Below, piece by piece: positions 48,321 through 60,020 of a stretch of 64,000 bases of DNA (position 1 is the first letter of the stretch; every line of letters starts with the position of its first letter). Under the pieces are notes generated by a model. That model did no database searches. It was not told the origin of the DNA and was given only the letters and a program-made list of their open reading frames with translations. The translations under genes and the position numbers were made by a program. This stretch comes from Pachypanchax playfairii. Taxonomy: Eukaryota > Chordata > Actinopteri > Cyprinodontiformes > Aplocheilidae. Location: NCBI GenBank assembly GCA_006937955.1, contig SSNP01000067.1:632182-696181 (forward strand), in the 5' to 3' direction.

Positions 48321-50139
48321 CTCCGTTTATCTTTATTTTATCGTAACTGCTTTATTTTTACTAGAAGTAATCAGCAAACCATCAATTACATGGAAATTTT
48401 AACAGCATGAAATATATTTACTGTACAAATCTACTGATTAAATAGAATATGTATTTAATAATTTTAAATGTAAAAGATTAAGTCATTTGTAACTTTTCTG
48501 CTTTTTTATCAACAAACCAAAGTTGACAACAGATTTCATTAAATGTCAGCAGTCATTTTTATTCCAAGGTTATACACATTTTATTTTAATCACCTGGTCC
48601 TTATAAGTATGTGCTTATGCACAGCCAAATAAGTTTGCAAGGAAGAAGTGATTCTAGGGTCTGTTTGCTTTGTGTTTGTCGTAACTTTAATAAATAACCA
48701 ATGGTTAGATAGCTCCTTTTCATTTTCAGCTTCCTTTGTTGTCATTTGTTTAGATTACTGATAAACTAGTGACTTAGGGCTCCAAGAGGCTCCCTCTGCT
48801 GCATGGTGGTGCAGTCATCAACTATTGGAGATAAGCATCATCTCCCTGCAACCCTGAACAGGAACAAATAGATAACAAATTGAATCTTTGTTTTTAAGTG
48901 AAGCTACACGAGATATTTGTGCAAATATGCATGTTTTTTGACAAAAGTAACACTGTCAGTAATGTCCAAGAATCCCCACCTTGATTTCACTTGCTAAAAG
49001 AAAATTCCTCAAGATTTATAAAGTAATTTTTAGATGAAACCTTTGCCTCCTTTTGAAGACAATAAGCTTCATGGCAGCCTTTTAAAGTCGCCCCTCATCA
49101 TTTCAATGTAGGTTTCAAATTTTAATGTTAGAAATTAAAAATGTAGATCTTCAACTGAGGTTTAGAATCAGTGTTAGTTTCTTGGTAAATTCTTTGAGTA
49201 TCATACCAGTCAACATTTCTTTAATTTTGCAACTAAACATGACCGAGCCACGTCTTGTTCATCTGAGATTATATTTAGCCAGTTTTAGGACCCATAGGGA
49301 CTCGATAATTCATCCAATATAGCCTGAAGTTTAAATTCTTAAAACTGAAAGAGAACGTAGATATTTCATGGCATGAAGACTTTATATTTTCTTTGACTCT
49401 ATGTATTTTTATGCCTCTCACAAAACTGGTTCTATTGCTCCTGCTTCTGCTGAAATCTCAAAGTACTTGTCATGTTTTTGTTGGAGCTTGTCAAAATAAA
49501 ATTGTCATCCTCACTCAGCTGTGAAACAAGCAGAGCTAAGTCTCCCAGTAACATAAAGCTAACCATACACGAAATAACACCATAAAAATACACTATTAAA
49601 AGTGAGAATCTTCGTAAAATGATTAATTTGACTACTGCTTATGTGATACTAATAAAGAAATCCTAGTTCAGCTCTTGCTGTGTTCACTTGGAACTTGCAT
49701 TTTTTAATTTATCTTTTAACATTAAACATTTAATTAATCTCATATTGCTCGTATTAGACTTTTTATGTCTGAATGGTTCATGGATGATAATTAGAGGTTT
49801 AATAAACAGTAAAATGTTCCTTTGAAAATGATGAAGTTGTTGTTGGAGTGAAAATCAACCAAAATGTAAAGAGAAAAATGTAAAAGACCAGTAGAAAGTT
49901 TGGGAAGCTATTGCTCAAATAACATCAAATAACAGAAGCAAAATTTAAAGAAATAATTTCTATTACTATATTAAATTTTCTTCTAAATAGTGTGACTAAG
50001 TAGGTCAATGACAACAAAATCTCTCTTTCAGTTAATTAATTCCCACCATTTGGTTTGAGTCATTGTGTTAAAGTGGAGATAAGCAAGTGAGAATTTCATG
50101 AAGTTATTCGTTTTCGTGATGTGAGTAATAAGAAAACAA
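48321..50139. other. Divergent intergenic region
   Basis: AT-rich sequence separates the HSD17B4 5' end from the PRR16 CpG-rich start. I see no exon, RNA gene or clear transposon. Several short open frames carry no protein signal. Confidence 0.5.
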
Positions 50140-50878
50140 AGTGACAGACAGCAGCGCGAGAGGAGAGAGCGCGAGGGAGGGAGGGAGGGAGGGAGGAGGA
50201 GGAGCGCGCGCGAGGATGCTCTGCGCCCGGACGTTGGCTGCTGCTCCTCAGACTCTCCAAGGAGGCAGCGATGGAGACATGATGAACCTGGCGGGGACTT
50301 TTTTAGAGGATAGAGCCTCTGGGGTGTCGTTACCCGGTGTTGTCTCTGTCTGAACCGTGTGTTTTGGGGATGGAGGTGGTGTTTTACCGTTTTGTGGATC
50401 CCTGAGGATTATGGACTCTTTACAGTTACGGTTTGGATTCCTGCCTAGTTTCTCCTCTTAGCTAACATATTTTAGCGCATATTCGTGGTGTTCTCCCTCC
50501 CTCTTCCCCTCAAACTGCTAAAATAAACCTTTTGTTGATGTAGAAGATGTTGACACGTCGCTCCCAATTATTTTGGTTTGACATATATAGATGCGCAAAC
50601 ACGCAGGCGAGCTTCGCTTCTCAGAAAATATGAGCCAATATTTGGATAACCGTTATTTTTTTGTGTTTCGCTCTATTGCGCATGCCTGGTGTTCGATATA
50701 GAAATGCTGCCCGACGCCACTTCGTTTTGTCCTGGCCGTGATGTAGCAGCAAAAGAAAAGTCGAAGGAGCGGGAGGACTGAATTACTATAAAAAATGTAC
50801 TGGCAAAGTGAGCTTGTGGCGACCGAAGGATTTGATTAGAGATCCTCCACAAAAACCGACTGTGCCACAAATTGAAGA
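50140..50878 (+). promoter_or_regulatory. prr16: PRR16 promoter / 5' UTR region
   Basis: A GC- and CpG-rich stretch at 50140-50345, with (GGGA)n at about 50173-50195 and GCGCGCGCG, stands out from AT-rich surroundings and probably marks the start of transcription. A short upstream open frame (ATG 50216, stop at 50353) is present. In frame with the PRR16 start there is a TGA two codons upstream, which fixes the ATG at 50879. Confidence 0.45.
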
Positions 50879-53800
50879 ATGTCAGGGACACCAAATGCGG
50901 AGGCTGAAGGAGTAGTCTCCAAAGTACAAGTGAAAAAGGAGATCAAGACAATCGTGGAGAATTTAGAAACCATCCTAGGAGATCTTAAGGATGTCGCCAA
51001 AGAGCTCAAAGAGGTAATTTTTGTTTTCTCCTGCAATCTGAGTTGATGATGCTCTTTTAAAGCATTTATTTTAGGGATGGGAGATTGACATCTATCTCAT
51101 TGTGGCCTGAAATGGCTCACACTCATACACTAGCACATACACAGATTGCACCCCCCCCCCCACCTTGTCCACTAATGTATGTGATCATTGTCTCCTACGT
51201 GAGGACAGTTGGGACAGGAGGATGTGTGGGGTGTGAAATGACGGGACATCTTCTTCCCCTTGACTCACAAGCCATGATGAAAGTGAGAAAAATGTAATCA
51301 CAATTAATATTTAATGGACGAGTTGGTTCAACCAGGAATGTGCTTTTGCATTGCGTTTCATCATCTGAACACAGACTGTTGTTTGCTGCAAATTATTTCC
51401 TGCAAATAATAGAGATCTCATCTTTTTACCGTCTCTGTTTCTGTCTTTCTACGTTATTTATCACAGCAAATCATCCTCATCCCTTTCTTTGTTTCTTCTC
51501 ATGTCCTTCTTGTTAAGGATCAAAACTCTCAGAGGTGTCTGACCAGTTAAAACTCATGGATGCAGGGGTGCTGATGGAGAGTCACCGGAGGCAGATGCGT
51601 TTTTATTTTGTTTTCAGATCTTAAAACATACGCAACACATTGTCCTCACAGAATCTCAGAAGTGTTCTGGCTGCTGAATCATATTCGGACGCCTCAGATG
51701 GAAAAAACAAACTTCAGTCTAACTTGCGCTTGTGTTTACATTTCCCTATTGACCACATGCACATGAGACATCCGTGCTGCTGTCCCAAACCTTTCACCTT
51801 AACATGACAAGCTGTCATTCTAACCCTAACAGCCTCTGCGTCCTACATTATGGATGCACACAGCATCTGTCTCCTTCTGCCTTCTCCCGCCTTCTTCCTT
51901 TCTTACAAGTCAAGCTTGATGCAACTTATTTTGTCTTTGTCAGCAGTTTACAATCTATCACCGCAGGCATCGGAGTTAAATCAGAGGAGGGAACTGTAAT
52001 CTGTCTATAGCATCCTTTTCCCATGTGCCCTCTTTCTTCATCTTTCTTGTTTCTTTTATTATTATTATTATTATTTTGCTTGCAGGGAATTATATAGAGG
52101 ATCAGTTATTCTGACATGGCTCACACATTAAATACAAGCCCCAAGGGGGTGTTACTATCAAAGCCAGTGTTTGTGCCTAATCCCTTTGAAATGCAGTTAT
52201 CTGTTATAACTCACAGACAGGGCTGGAACTGACTCTGGCTCTGAGGAAGGACCCTGCTCAGATGCTTGGCACAGCCACCCAAGCTGCCTGGCCTACAGCA
52301 GGGGCTGCACACTGGGATACTGATATTACCTCTTATGTGTGTCCCAATAAATTATCCATTTAAAGACTGCGTGGAGAGTTCGGTTCTGTACCGTCTCCTC
52401 ACTGGACTATCTCTCCTCTTACTCATTCACTTTCTTTCCACTCTCCATCAGTCACTCAGTTTTTCTTTACATCTTTTTAAACCTTATGATGTTTTAAAGT
52501 CAAAGACACAATGAGTCATACTTTTAAAGAAAGAAACAAGCACACTGTTGTCGAAGTTATGAAAGTTTTAAAAGAGAAATAATCTCAACTTTTTCCTTCT
52601 CTTGAGGTTTTGTCTGTCGAACAAATTCTCAGTTATAAAACTATAAAATTTGACATTCTCTGCTCAAGTTTTGTTGGACTTAGTTTCTGGTTTCTCTGCA
52701 GTTAGGCCACATTTAATAAAATGTCCTGCTTCAGTTCTGGTTATCAAAGCAGTACAGATCCGCAGAGAAGAAAACCAGGACAGATCTCTCTTCCAAAGAG
52801 AATATTTTGGACAGACTTATTCAAATGGCTGCAGAACACAGATATTATATTCCTGAATATCAGTTTGAAGTTCCCAAGAAATATTGGCACCATTGTTAAA
52901 TTCAATCCACTATGCCTGGATGGCGTTTATTGTGGTTTGTATGTAATTTGAAACTTGCCTCAAGCTACTGTTGAGCCCTTGAGACGTAAATGTAAAATTA
53001 TTCAGCCCCTTTCTAAGTGCATGTATCACTAGATTGTATGTTTAAAACAACATCATACACCATTCTTTATTTAGCCATCTCTTTGTTGTTAGTCTTAGAG
53101 TGGTGTATGGAGGCTGGAGGATGGGATATATTATGCCTATGGATGGATGGATGGATGGATGGATGGATGGATGGATGGATGGATGGATGGATGGATGGGT
53201 GGATGGATGGATGGATGGACAGATAGAATAAGTTAATGCCGTCATTATGTAGGAAATCATTGTTCCACGTGTTTTTTTTCTTTATGGTTGTGATTTTGTA
53301 AGTATAATAAGTTCTAGCTCTCCATATTGCCCCCCCCAAAAAAAATCCCAAACAAAACTTTTCCTCTAATATTCAGAATTTTTTTTTGCTTCAAGCTCTG
53401 ATAACAAATTCCCTCTTACCTACTTTCATGCCAAAATAATCTAATATAAATGTATGTTCCCTTTTAGCACAAATATGACAATTTTTCTATTCTACAATTG
53501 TATTTATTGCCTCGCTCTAGGACTGTATTGTACACTGTGCTGTAAATTATATAACATTTTGAGATAACAGATTTGCTCTGCTATTTCAGCAGTTCTTTGT
53601 GACAATTTTCAGCAGACTGACAGCTTATTGATTTTCCAGATCCTTTTGTTTGGTGTGTTTTGTGTTTGCCCCATGCCCTGATTTTTCTACTATAGTACTG
53701 CTTTTTGTCATGAGAAATGTTCATTTTTTGTTTCACCTTTTCAAAGTGAATATGGTTGTGTTTAACTTCTGTTGGTTGATAAAACACCGGCAGCATTATA

Positions 53801-56496
53801 TCTCTTGGATTTAGCAGATTTATGGCTCTTCGTCTTGTAGAGATTTGTAATTCCTGTGTTTTTCTTCAAATCTTCTGAATTGGCACTGCTAAAAGTGTTA
53901 AATGACCTGTTATGTATTACTGACTCTGGGAACTCTGCCATCTTAGTTCTTTTGGACCTCAGTGCTGCCTTCGATGCCGTTTACCATAATATTTTAATTC
54001 TCACTTATAGCACATATTAGAATAAAAGGATCTGCTTTGCAATGTCAGGCTATGAAAATCTGTTGTGAAAAGCTACTTCCTCATGCGGTGTTCTCCAGGT
54101 CTCAATTCTTGGAATGTTCTTTTCTGTTTTCATGCAACTAATCTCCAAAAATATGATATTTTATTTCAGTGTCATGTTGATGACACTCAGGTTTACCTAC
54201 TACTAAGGACACCTCTGAATACACCCCGTGTTTAGCACATGTTAAGTCTTGGATGACATTCAATCTGCTAAAACTAAATTAAGACATGATTGAAGTCTTA
54301 GGGTGCATTCACACCAGCCCTGTTTAGACTCTAGTTCGTTTGCACAGAAAGTCCAGTTTGTTTGGGGAGGTGTGAACGGGCAACCGAACTCTGATTGAAA
54401 CGAACTCTAGAGCGGTTTGATTGCATGTGTGAATGCAACTGGACCGAGACCGCACCAAAAGCAGGAAGTGGATTATATTGTGCAGCCGTCTCAGCTGCTT
54501 CTTGTAGTTCTCTGTCTCATTATCGGCTCATCTTGAGCCCGTTGCTGCAGAATATCGATCTGGCACATTCGCCAAACACAAAATATCAATCCCCAAACCA
54601 CTAGAATCTGCTGCTACTCCGTGTTTGTTTATGTATGACTTAAAAGGAGACTCTCTCGCAGTACCAGGAAGTACAGTAACAACAACAACAACAAAAAGTA
54701 GTGCAGTAACTCCACAGCGCCACCACAGGCCGGGATGTTAACATGCTCTAACTTTTGGTTCGTTTCATAAAGTGCAATGTGAATCCAAACCGCACCAACT
54801 ATAAACAGCAACAATGTTGCAGTTTTGGCCCCCAATCGAACCGAGTCCACCGGACCATCAGGTGTGAATACAGCCTTATATTCTGAACCTACAATTCTTT
54901 GGACCTGTTGACCCTTTTGGTAAAAATGTAGGAGACGAGAAGATGAAGCTTCTTTCAGTTACTCATTTTTTTCATTTTGTGAACATGCTTTTATAACATC
55001 CTGATTGGATCTTTGTAATAGTCTCTGTGTTGGCATTTGGATGTCACTGATTGGTATGCTGCTATTTCAGGATACTGCAGCTTGACTTTTAACTAGCACA
55101 TTTAAGTGGGATCATATGACCCCGTACTAGCTTCTTTACACTGGCTACAGTTTAAGATTGAGTTGAAAATAGTATTATTTGTTTCTAAAACTTTAAATGG
55201 GTTAGCTTCCCAACGTCTTTGTGACCTTCTATCTCTAACGCCCCCACCAGGTCACTAAGGTCTGGAGATCAACAGCTCTGTGTGGTTCCCAGATCCAGAC
55301 TGAAACCAGCCTTTTTCAGTTGCTGTTCCTAGACTGTGGAACATATTAGAGGTTTTCCAACTATATACGCACTTTTAAAACCTATTTTTATGCTTTGGCC
55401 TTTAAAAACTGACTGTTTATAGTGTGATGTGTTTATGTAACTTTATTACTTTGTGATCAGGATCTTTGGTCACTTATTGTTGCTTTTAAATGTGCTTTAT
55501 AAATACATTTAACTCGACTTGACTACCTCTCATGCACAGTAAGAAATATTAAAATACTGAATCCAGTAAATCCTAAGTTTTGTTCTAGTGTTTATTAACC
55601 CTGACCTCAGCTCCCACACTTCCTTTGCTTTTCCCCAGGTTGTTCATGAGATCGACACCCTGACTGGTGACCTACAACTGGAGGAGGATGGACTGACTGA
55701 CAGCTCAAAGACAGACACGCTGAACTCCAGCTCGAGCTCCACCACCACCACCACAACTGCATCCAGCTTGGAGAAGATGAAGGTCTTCCCTGATGACTGC
55801 ATCTTTAAAACACAGGTGCCCTTGAGTCCTGTCAACCCTCATTCAGTCCTGACTGTTCTCAAGAAACCCCACCCACCTCTGCCACCACCAAGACTTACCA
55901 CTCTGAGAGCAGAGGATCACAACATTAAGAATCTGCCTCATCCAACATTAGTTTTGTCAGGGAATATATCAAAACCTAACATGTCTTTATTAAGGAATGG
56001 GGGGGTTTTCCCCCTGAAATCAAACAAGGATTTGTTCTCCTCCACTCCTTGCTTTCTCTCTGGTGAGAGTGAGATTCCTGAATCAGGTCTTGTTCCTACA
56101 TTGCCCAGACCCATGCCGCTTCTCCGTCATGACAAAAACAAATGCCCCAAGGCTCCGGGCAGGGAGCCCAAAGAGAGAGTACGTTTTAGTGAGAAGGTCC
56201 AGTATCATGGCTACTGCCCGGACTGTGACCTCCAATATGATGTTGACGATGCAGAACTTCACTTACAGGCTGAACTGAATGACTTAAGGCTCAGTCCCAT
56301 TCATTGCTGCTCTTCCTCCTCCCCTCCTCTTTCTCATGCTCTGCCTCATCCGCTGATGTTGGAAAATGGAGGGCTCTCAGTGAGCCACAGTTTCCCACCA
56401 ACAACAAACACTCCACCACCTTGTGTGCCTCCTCACACACCCTCATTAAAGCCCCACAAAACAATCCTACGTAAATCAACCACCACCACGGTTTGA
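50879..56496 (+). CDS. prr16: PRR16 (proline-rich protein 16, Largen), two coding exons
   Basis: PRR16/Largen is reported in mammals to raise cell size by promoting translation of a subset of mRNAs, including mitochondrial ones. Coding exons are 50879-51013 (45 codons) and 55639-56496 (285 codons plus TGA), both phase 0, giving 330 residues against about 304 in human. The N-terminus ([20 protein letters not shown], then DVAKELKE) continues into [19 protein letters not shown] as one predicted coiled-coil. A serine/threonine-rich run, a proline-rich middle and the conserved box [19 protein letters not shown] (residues 224-242, with a C238-x-x-C241 pair) follow. The end, [12 protein letters not shown], is nearly identical to mammals and resembles a PDZ-binding terminus. 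The start is supported by an in-frame stop just upstream. Intron length is 4.6 kb. Confidence 0.95.
53140..53218 (+). repeat. (GGAT)n microsatellite
   Basis: About 20 tandem TGGA units with one interruption (GGGT) lie in the PRR16 intron. It gives artificial [12 protein letters not shown] and [12 protein letters not shown] frames on the two strands. Confidence 0.98.
53882..55535 (+). mobile_element. L2/Rex1-like LINE relic, split by a later insertion
   Basis: The left part (53882-54300) reads [10 protein letters not shown], then [18 protein letters not shown], the RT segment with the first catalytic aspartate. After frameshifts it gives [12 protein letters not shown], a decayed YADD box. The right part (54876-55535) carries the C-terminal remains and ends in GTGCTTTATAAATACATTTAACTCGACTTGAC, the 3' end style of fish L2-type LINEs. 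The two parts are separated by 54301-54875. Many stops mean it is long dead. Confidence 0.75.
54301..54875. mobile_element. Harbinger-like MITE nested in the LINE relic
   Basis: The ends are GGGTGCATTCACACCAG and the mirror of AGGCTGTATTCACACCTG, imperfect inverted repeats. TTA directly flanks both sides (54298-54300 and 54876-54878), as in the 3-bp TWA target duplications of PIF/Harbinger elements. It is 575 bp long with no transposase. The superfamily call is an inference from the duplication and the GGG-type ends. Confidence 0.65.
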
Positions 56497-56909
56497 CACC
56501 AGACACCCCTGCTATGTCTTTACCTAAACATTTCTGAATCATGAAAAGTGTTTTCTACTCCACTTGAACTTTGGATTATCCAAACAGAGAGCAGAGGAGC
56601 TGGGAAACAGATAACAAAAGAATGGCCGAAGTAAGAGGAATGGAGAGAGAAAAGCCTCGCCACAGGCGCTGAGATGTAAACAGCGAGATCAAGAAGAAGC
56701 GGTGAGTGTTTATGCATGTATGATTTTGTTTGTCAGGGGAAAAAAAAGGGGGGCAGGAAGAGCAATTGCATGTGTGCACCGATGCATAGCTGCGAGTTTG
56801 TCCTCATATAAGTTTATTTGTACTCACGTGAATACATCTGTGTGAAAACATGCATGTGTGTGTGTCATTTATAGTTAACAATTGAAAAATACACAGCAAG
56901 ATGTCTGAC

Positions 56910-56915
56910 AATAAA
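56910..56915 (+). terminator. prr16: Candidate PRR16 poly(A) signal
   Basis: AATAAA lies about 410 bp after the PRR16 stop. A long 3' UTR running further is possible, so this is only one candidate. Confidence 0.35.
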
Positions 56916-58780
56916 ACCACATATGTCGTCCTGGAAGCTCTTATCACTAACAAGTCTCAAATTCAAGGAGTTGTTTCTTAGAAGGAGCTGTGATTAATTG
57001 ATGTGTTTCTGAGAACCTGTATACCTCCATCCTCATCTGATGCATCAAAGATCTCTCCATATCCTGACACCTACAGATAGACTGATGATTCATATCCTCA
57101 TGCACACCTGCCTAAGTTAACAGTTAGATACAAGTCACTACCCTCTCACTTTTCCATAATAACCTTCCAGTACAAGTCCCATTTTGCTGATGCAGAGGGC
57201 TGTAGGATTGAAAGAAGAGAGAGATAATGAGAAGAGAGCAGCATGATGGACTGAAGTGGGGAGGAGGGGTTGTTGGATGAAACGCTGCCTTCTGAATTTA
57301 AGCGCTGATGTTTTTACAGCAACCTCTCATACAAAAATCTTGCATTTTCATTTTCAACCGTTAAAAATATGACTTGTGTTTGTATAGACACCCACCCTCC
57401 GTCTATTTTGAGAGCTATTCCGCCTCACTCTGATAACTCTGACTAAATGAACTGTAAGCTTATCAGTTCTGCTTTTGAATAGATAAATCCAGCTGGAAAA
57501 AAAAAAAACAAAAAAAAAAACGCTTTATTTCCTTAAAGAAATATAAATTGGGATCAAATCATACAATCCTCAACCCACGTTCCAAGTTAGTCGTTTCCAC
57601 TTTATCAGACTCTGTTAGACAGTAAAATTAATAAAGCTCGAGTTTCCTGTGTGTGAGTACAAATAATCATTTTCAAAGTGATTGTCAAGAACTCTTTGCA
57701 TGTGTGTGTCTGTGTGTGAATGCGCCTGCCTTTGTGCTCGTATAAGTGTTTGTTAAAGCGCTTGTCAGCTTGGCAGACTTGGGGAGACAGCATACCCTTG
57801 AGTTAGATGAGAATAGTAGCACCTTCCTCACAGCAATGCCCTTAATTAGCTGCATTAAAACAACAGAAGATAACAACACAGTCTCAGAGTGCCTTTATAC
57901 TAACGTTTGTTCCAAGCTTTGCTGTAATAAAGCTCAGAACCACTGCTACACATTTAATTTATGATAAACTGAAGGGGAAACCACAGGGAGAATAAAGATG
58001 GAAGGAAGAAAAGAAGGATGCAGCAAGGTGAAGATGTGTGCAAGGCAGTTATGTGGCTTTTAGTGTGTGTGTGTGTGTGTGGGGGGGGGGGTGTTAAAGA
58101 AACAATCCATCTATTATGCACTTTGAATTACATGTTAGTCAGTTTTGGGAGGGGGGGAAGCTTAAAGGTTGAAGATGAGAAAATCAGGCTATGAAAAAAA
58201 AAACTCACTGACAACTAAATCCGACGCTTGACCTCGCCAGCCTTACAATCTAAAATTGGTATCTGGATTAGGGATCAGTGGATTTTCAGCCATGAGAAAA
58301 AAAGAGACAGAGTTAGAGATTGGGCTGAATGGAGAGCAGGAGAGTGTGAGAGTGAGAGACAGAGAGACATAAAGGCAGAGAAAGAGAGAGACTGTGATGT
58401 GAGGGGTGCTCTGTGGCTGCCTGTCCGTTCTCTTTATTATTGCTCTGTGTAAAACATTCACCCTATTTATCTTGTATCAGTGGATCCTAATGAGTCTGGC
58501 AGCATATACACACACTCATATATACACAAGTGCTGAGCAAAATAGATTGCAGCCAGTGTCATCAATAAATGCAGTTCATAAGGGTTTTTCTACAATGGCA
58601 CTTCTCCACCAGCTAATGCACTATTTATTGAAGTGAGGAAACTGACACAGTTGAGTTGGAACTGTATGATAAAAAGGACACTGAAAAACTAGATGCATGT
58701 GCAATTTTCATTTAGATTTCTTTGTTTGTGTGATGGTTTTCTGTCACTTATGGATTTGAGAATTTACAATGGGGGGCGGG
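56916..58780. other. Gene-poor region downstream of PRR16
   Basis: AT-rich sequence with purine-rich runs, a (GT)n tract followed by a G run at about 58063-58091, and A-rich tracts near 57500. No exon, RNA gene or clear transposon is supported. Confidence 0.45.
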
Positions 58781-58979
58781 GCATGTGTGGTGTCTGTCTC
58801 CAAGGGGACACCCTGGGCAGGTCCCTAGTCCATTACAGAGCTACATACAACCATTCACACTGACATCTAGAGCAAATTTAGAGCTGTTTATTAAGCTGGT
58901 CATTTGGGGAAAACTGCCCCATGCAGAAAGGCCCCGGCTGAAAATTGAACCCAGAAACTTCTTGCTGTTATGCAGCAGT

Positions 58980-60020
58980 GTTACCAGCTGTGTAGCCTCA
59001 TCTACACAGATGACATTAATCTGCATGCCAGAAATGAGCAAGACATCTACTCACTGATCCACCTCACCAGGATGTACAGCAAGGGTGTTGGAATGTTATT
59101 CAGAATAGATAAATAAAGGCAAGGTGATCCGAACTGGAGGGTTTAACCACTGCAAACATTCAGGACAGTTACAAAGGAAAACAGTAAACATGATGAAGCA
59201 AATTAGTGGCTGATCAACAAATCCTACCAGTGGCTAGAGAAGGCTGGATTGAAGGATGACACAAAGGCACTAATCATAACAGCACAACAGCAGGCTCTCT
59301 GCACAAGAGCAATAAAGACCACCTCATCAGACAGATGCAGATCCCAAATGCAGACTGTACAACAGTGATCCAGGAAGGCAAAATGTGCATGGAATACCTT
59401 TAGTTTGTAGCTGGAATAGTGTGCTGCAACATCTGTGCTGAGTCAAAGTGTGGTGCAGAATGACAGGGCTGTGAGCAGGGGAGGATTAAGGTGTGCAGGG
59501 GCCCCTAAGCTACACTTGTCTGATGCCCCCCACTTGACCAATGGGGGCTCCCAGAGTGTGTTCAGATTGCCAATGGGAGCCCCCGGAATGCACAAGGCCC
59601 CAAGGCTCAAGCCATGTCTAGCCTGTGCATTAATCTGGGCCTGGCTGTGAGACTTCCAGGTCCAGCAACACAGACATGTGATGGCTAACCACCTTAACAT
59701 AGTGGTCGACAGATAACAGGGAAAGACAGCAATCATTGATGAGAGTAACATCAAGAAGAAACACTAGAAGTTCAACAAATACCAAGGGCTGAAATAGGAA
59801 ATAAAGAAGTTTGGAGCACTCATGTTGTGATCCCTAAATGTGGAGAGGGCTTCCAACAGATCCCAGGAACAACCTCAGAGATCTCTCTCCAAAAGAGCAC
59901 AAATCTAGGAACAATTAAGAGACTGTGTAAACCCCTCAAGCTCTTAGGAACCAGGCTGGAAACAGAGGAACAACTACTCATGTGGAAAGAAGGGCAAGCT
60001 GAGAGTTTGCTTTTATAAAA
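58980..60020 (+). mobile_element. R4/Rex6-like LINE relic with REL-endonuclease remains
   Basis: Decayed frames in order: LIYTDDINLHARNEQDIYSLIHLTRMYSKGVGM (RT with the catalytic xxDD, shown here across several words, from 58997), WLEKAGLKDDTKALIITAQQ (about 59230), then NIVVVDR and KTAIIDESNIKKK (about 59700-59760), which correspond to the restriction-like endonuclease region, and GEGFQQIPGTTSEISLQKS (about 59840). This order and these words fit non-LTR elements with a C-terminal restriction-like endonuclease, such as Dong/R4 or fish Rex6. Stops and frameshifts are frequent. It is a 5'-truncated, dead copy, interrupted by a small element at 59476-59643. Confidence 0.7.
59476..59643. mobile_element. 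Small hAT-like MITE inside the R4-like LINE
   Basis: The 8-bp sequence GCTGTGAG is present on both sides (59468-59475 and 59644-59651). The ends CAGGGGAGGATTAAGGTGTG and the mirror CAGGCCCAGATTAATGCAC are imperfect terminal inverted repeats. Length is 168 bp. Two mirrored words, GGGGGCTCCC and GGGAGCCCCC, lie inside. An 8-bp duplication with CAGG ends fits hAT. Confidence 0.75.

Noticed and set aside
48779..48810. Possible second CTCF-like site (CCCTCTGCTG)
   Set aside because: It matches only part of the core, so it is not reported as a site.
53017..53351. Open frames WMDGWMDG (+) and HPSIHPSI (-)
   Set aside because: They are translations of the GGAT microsatellite.
55644..55835. Minus frame of 63 codons rich in V and E
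   Set aside because: It is the antisense of the PRR16 serine/threonine-rich coding run.
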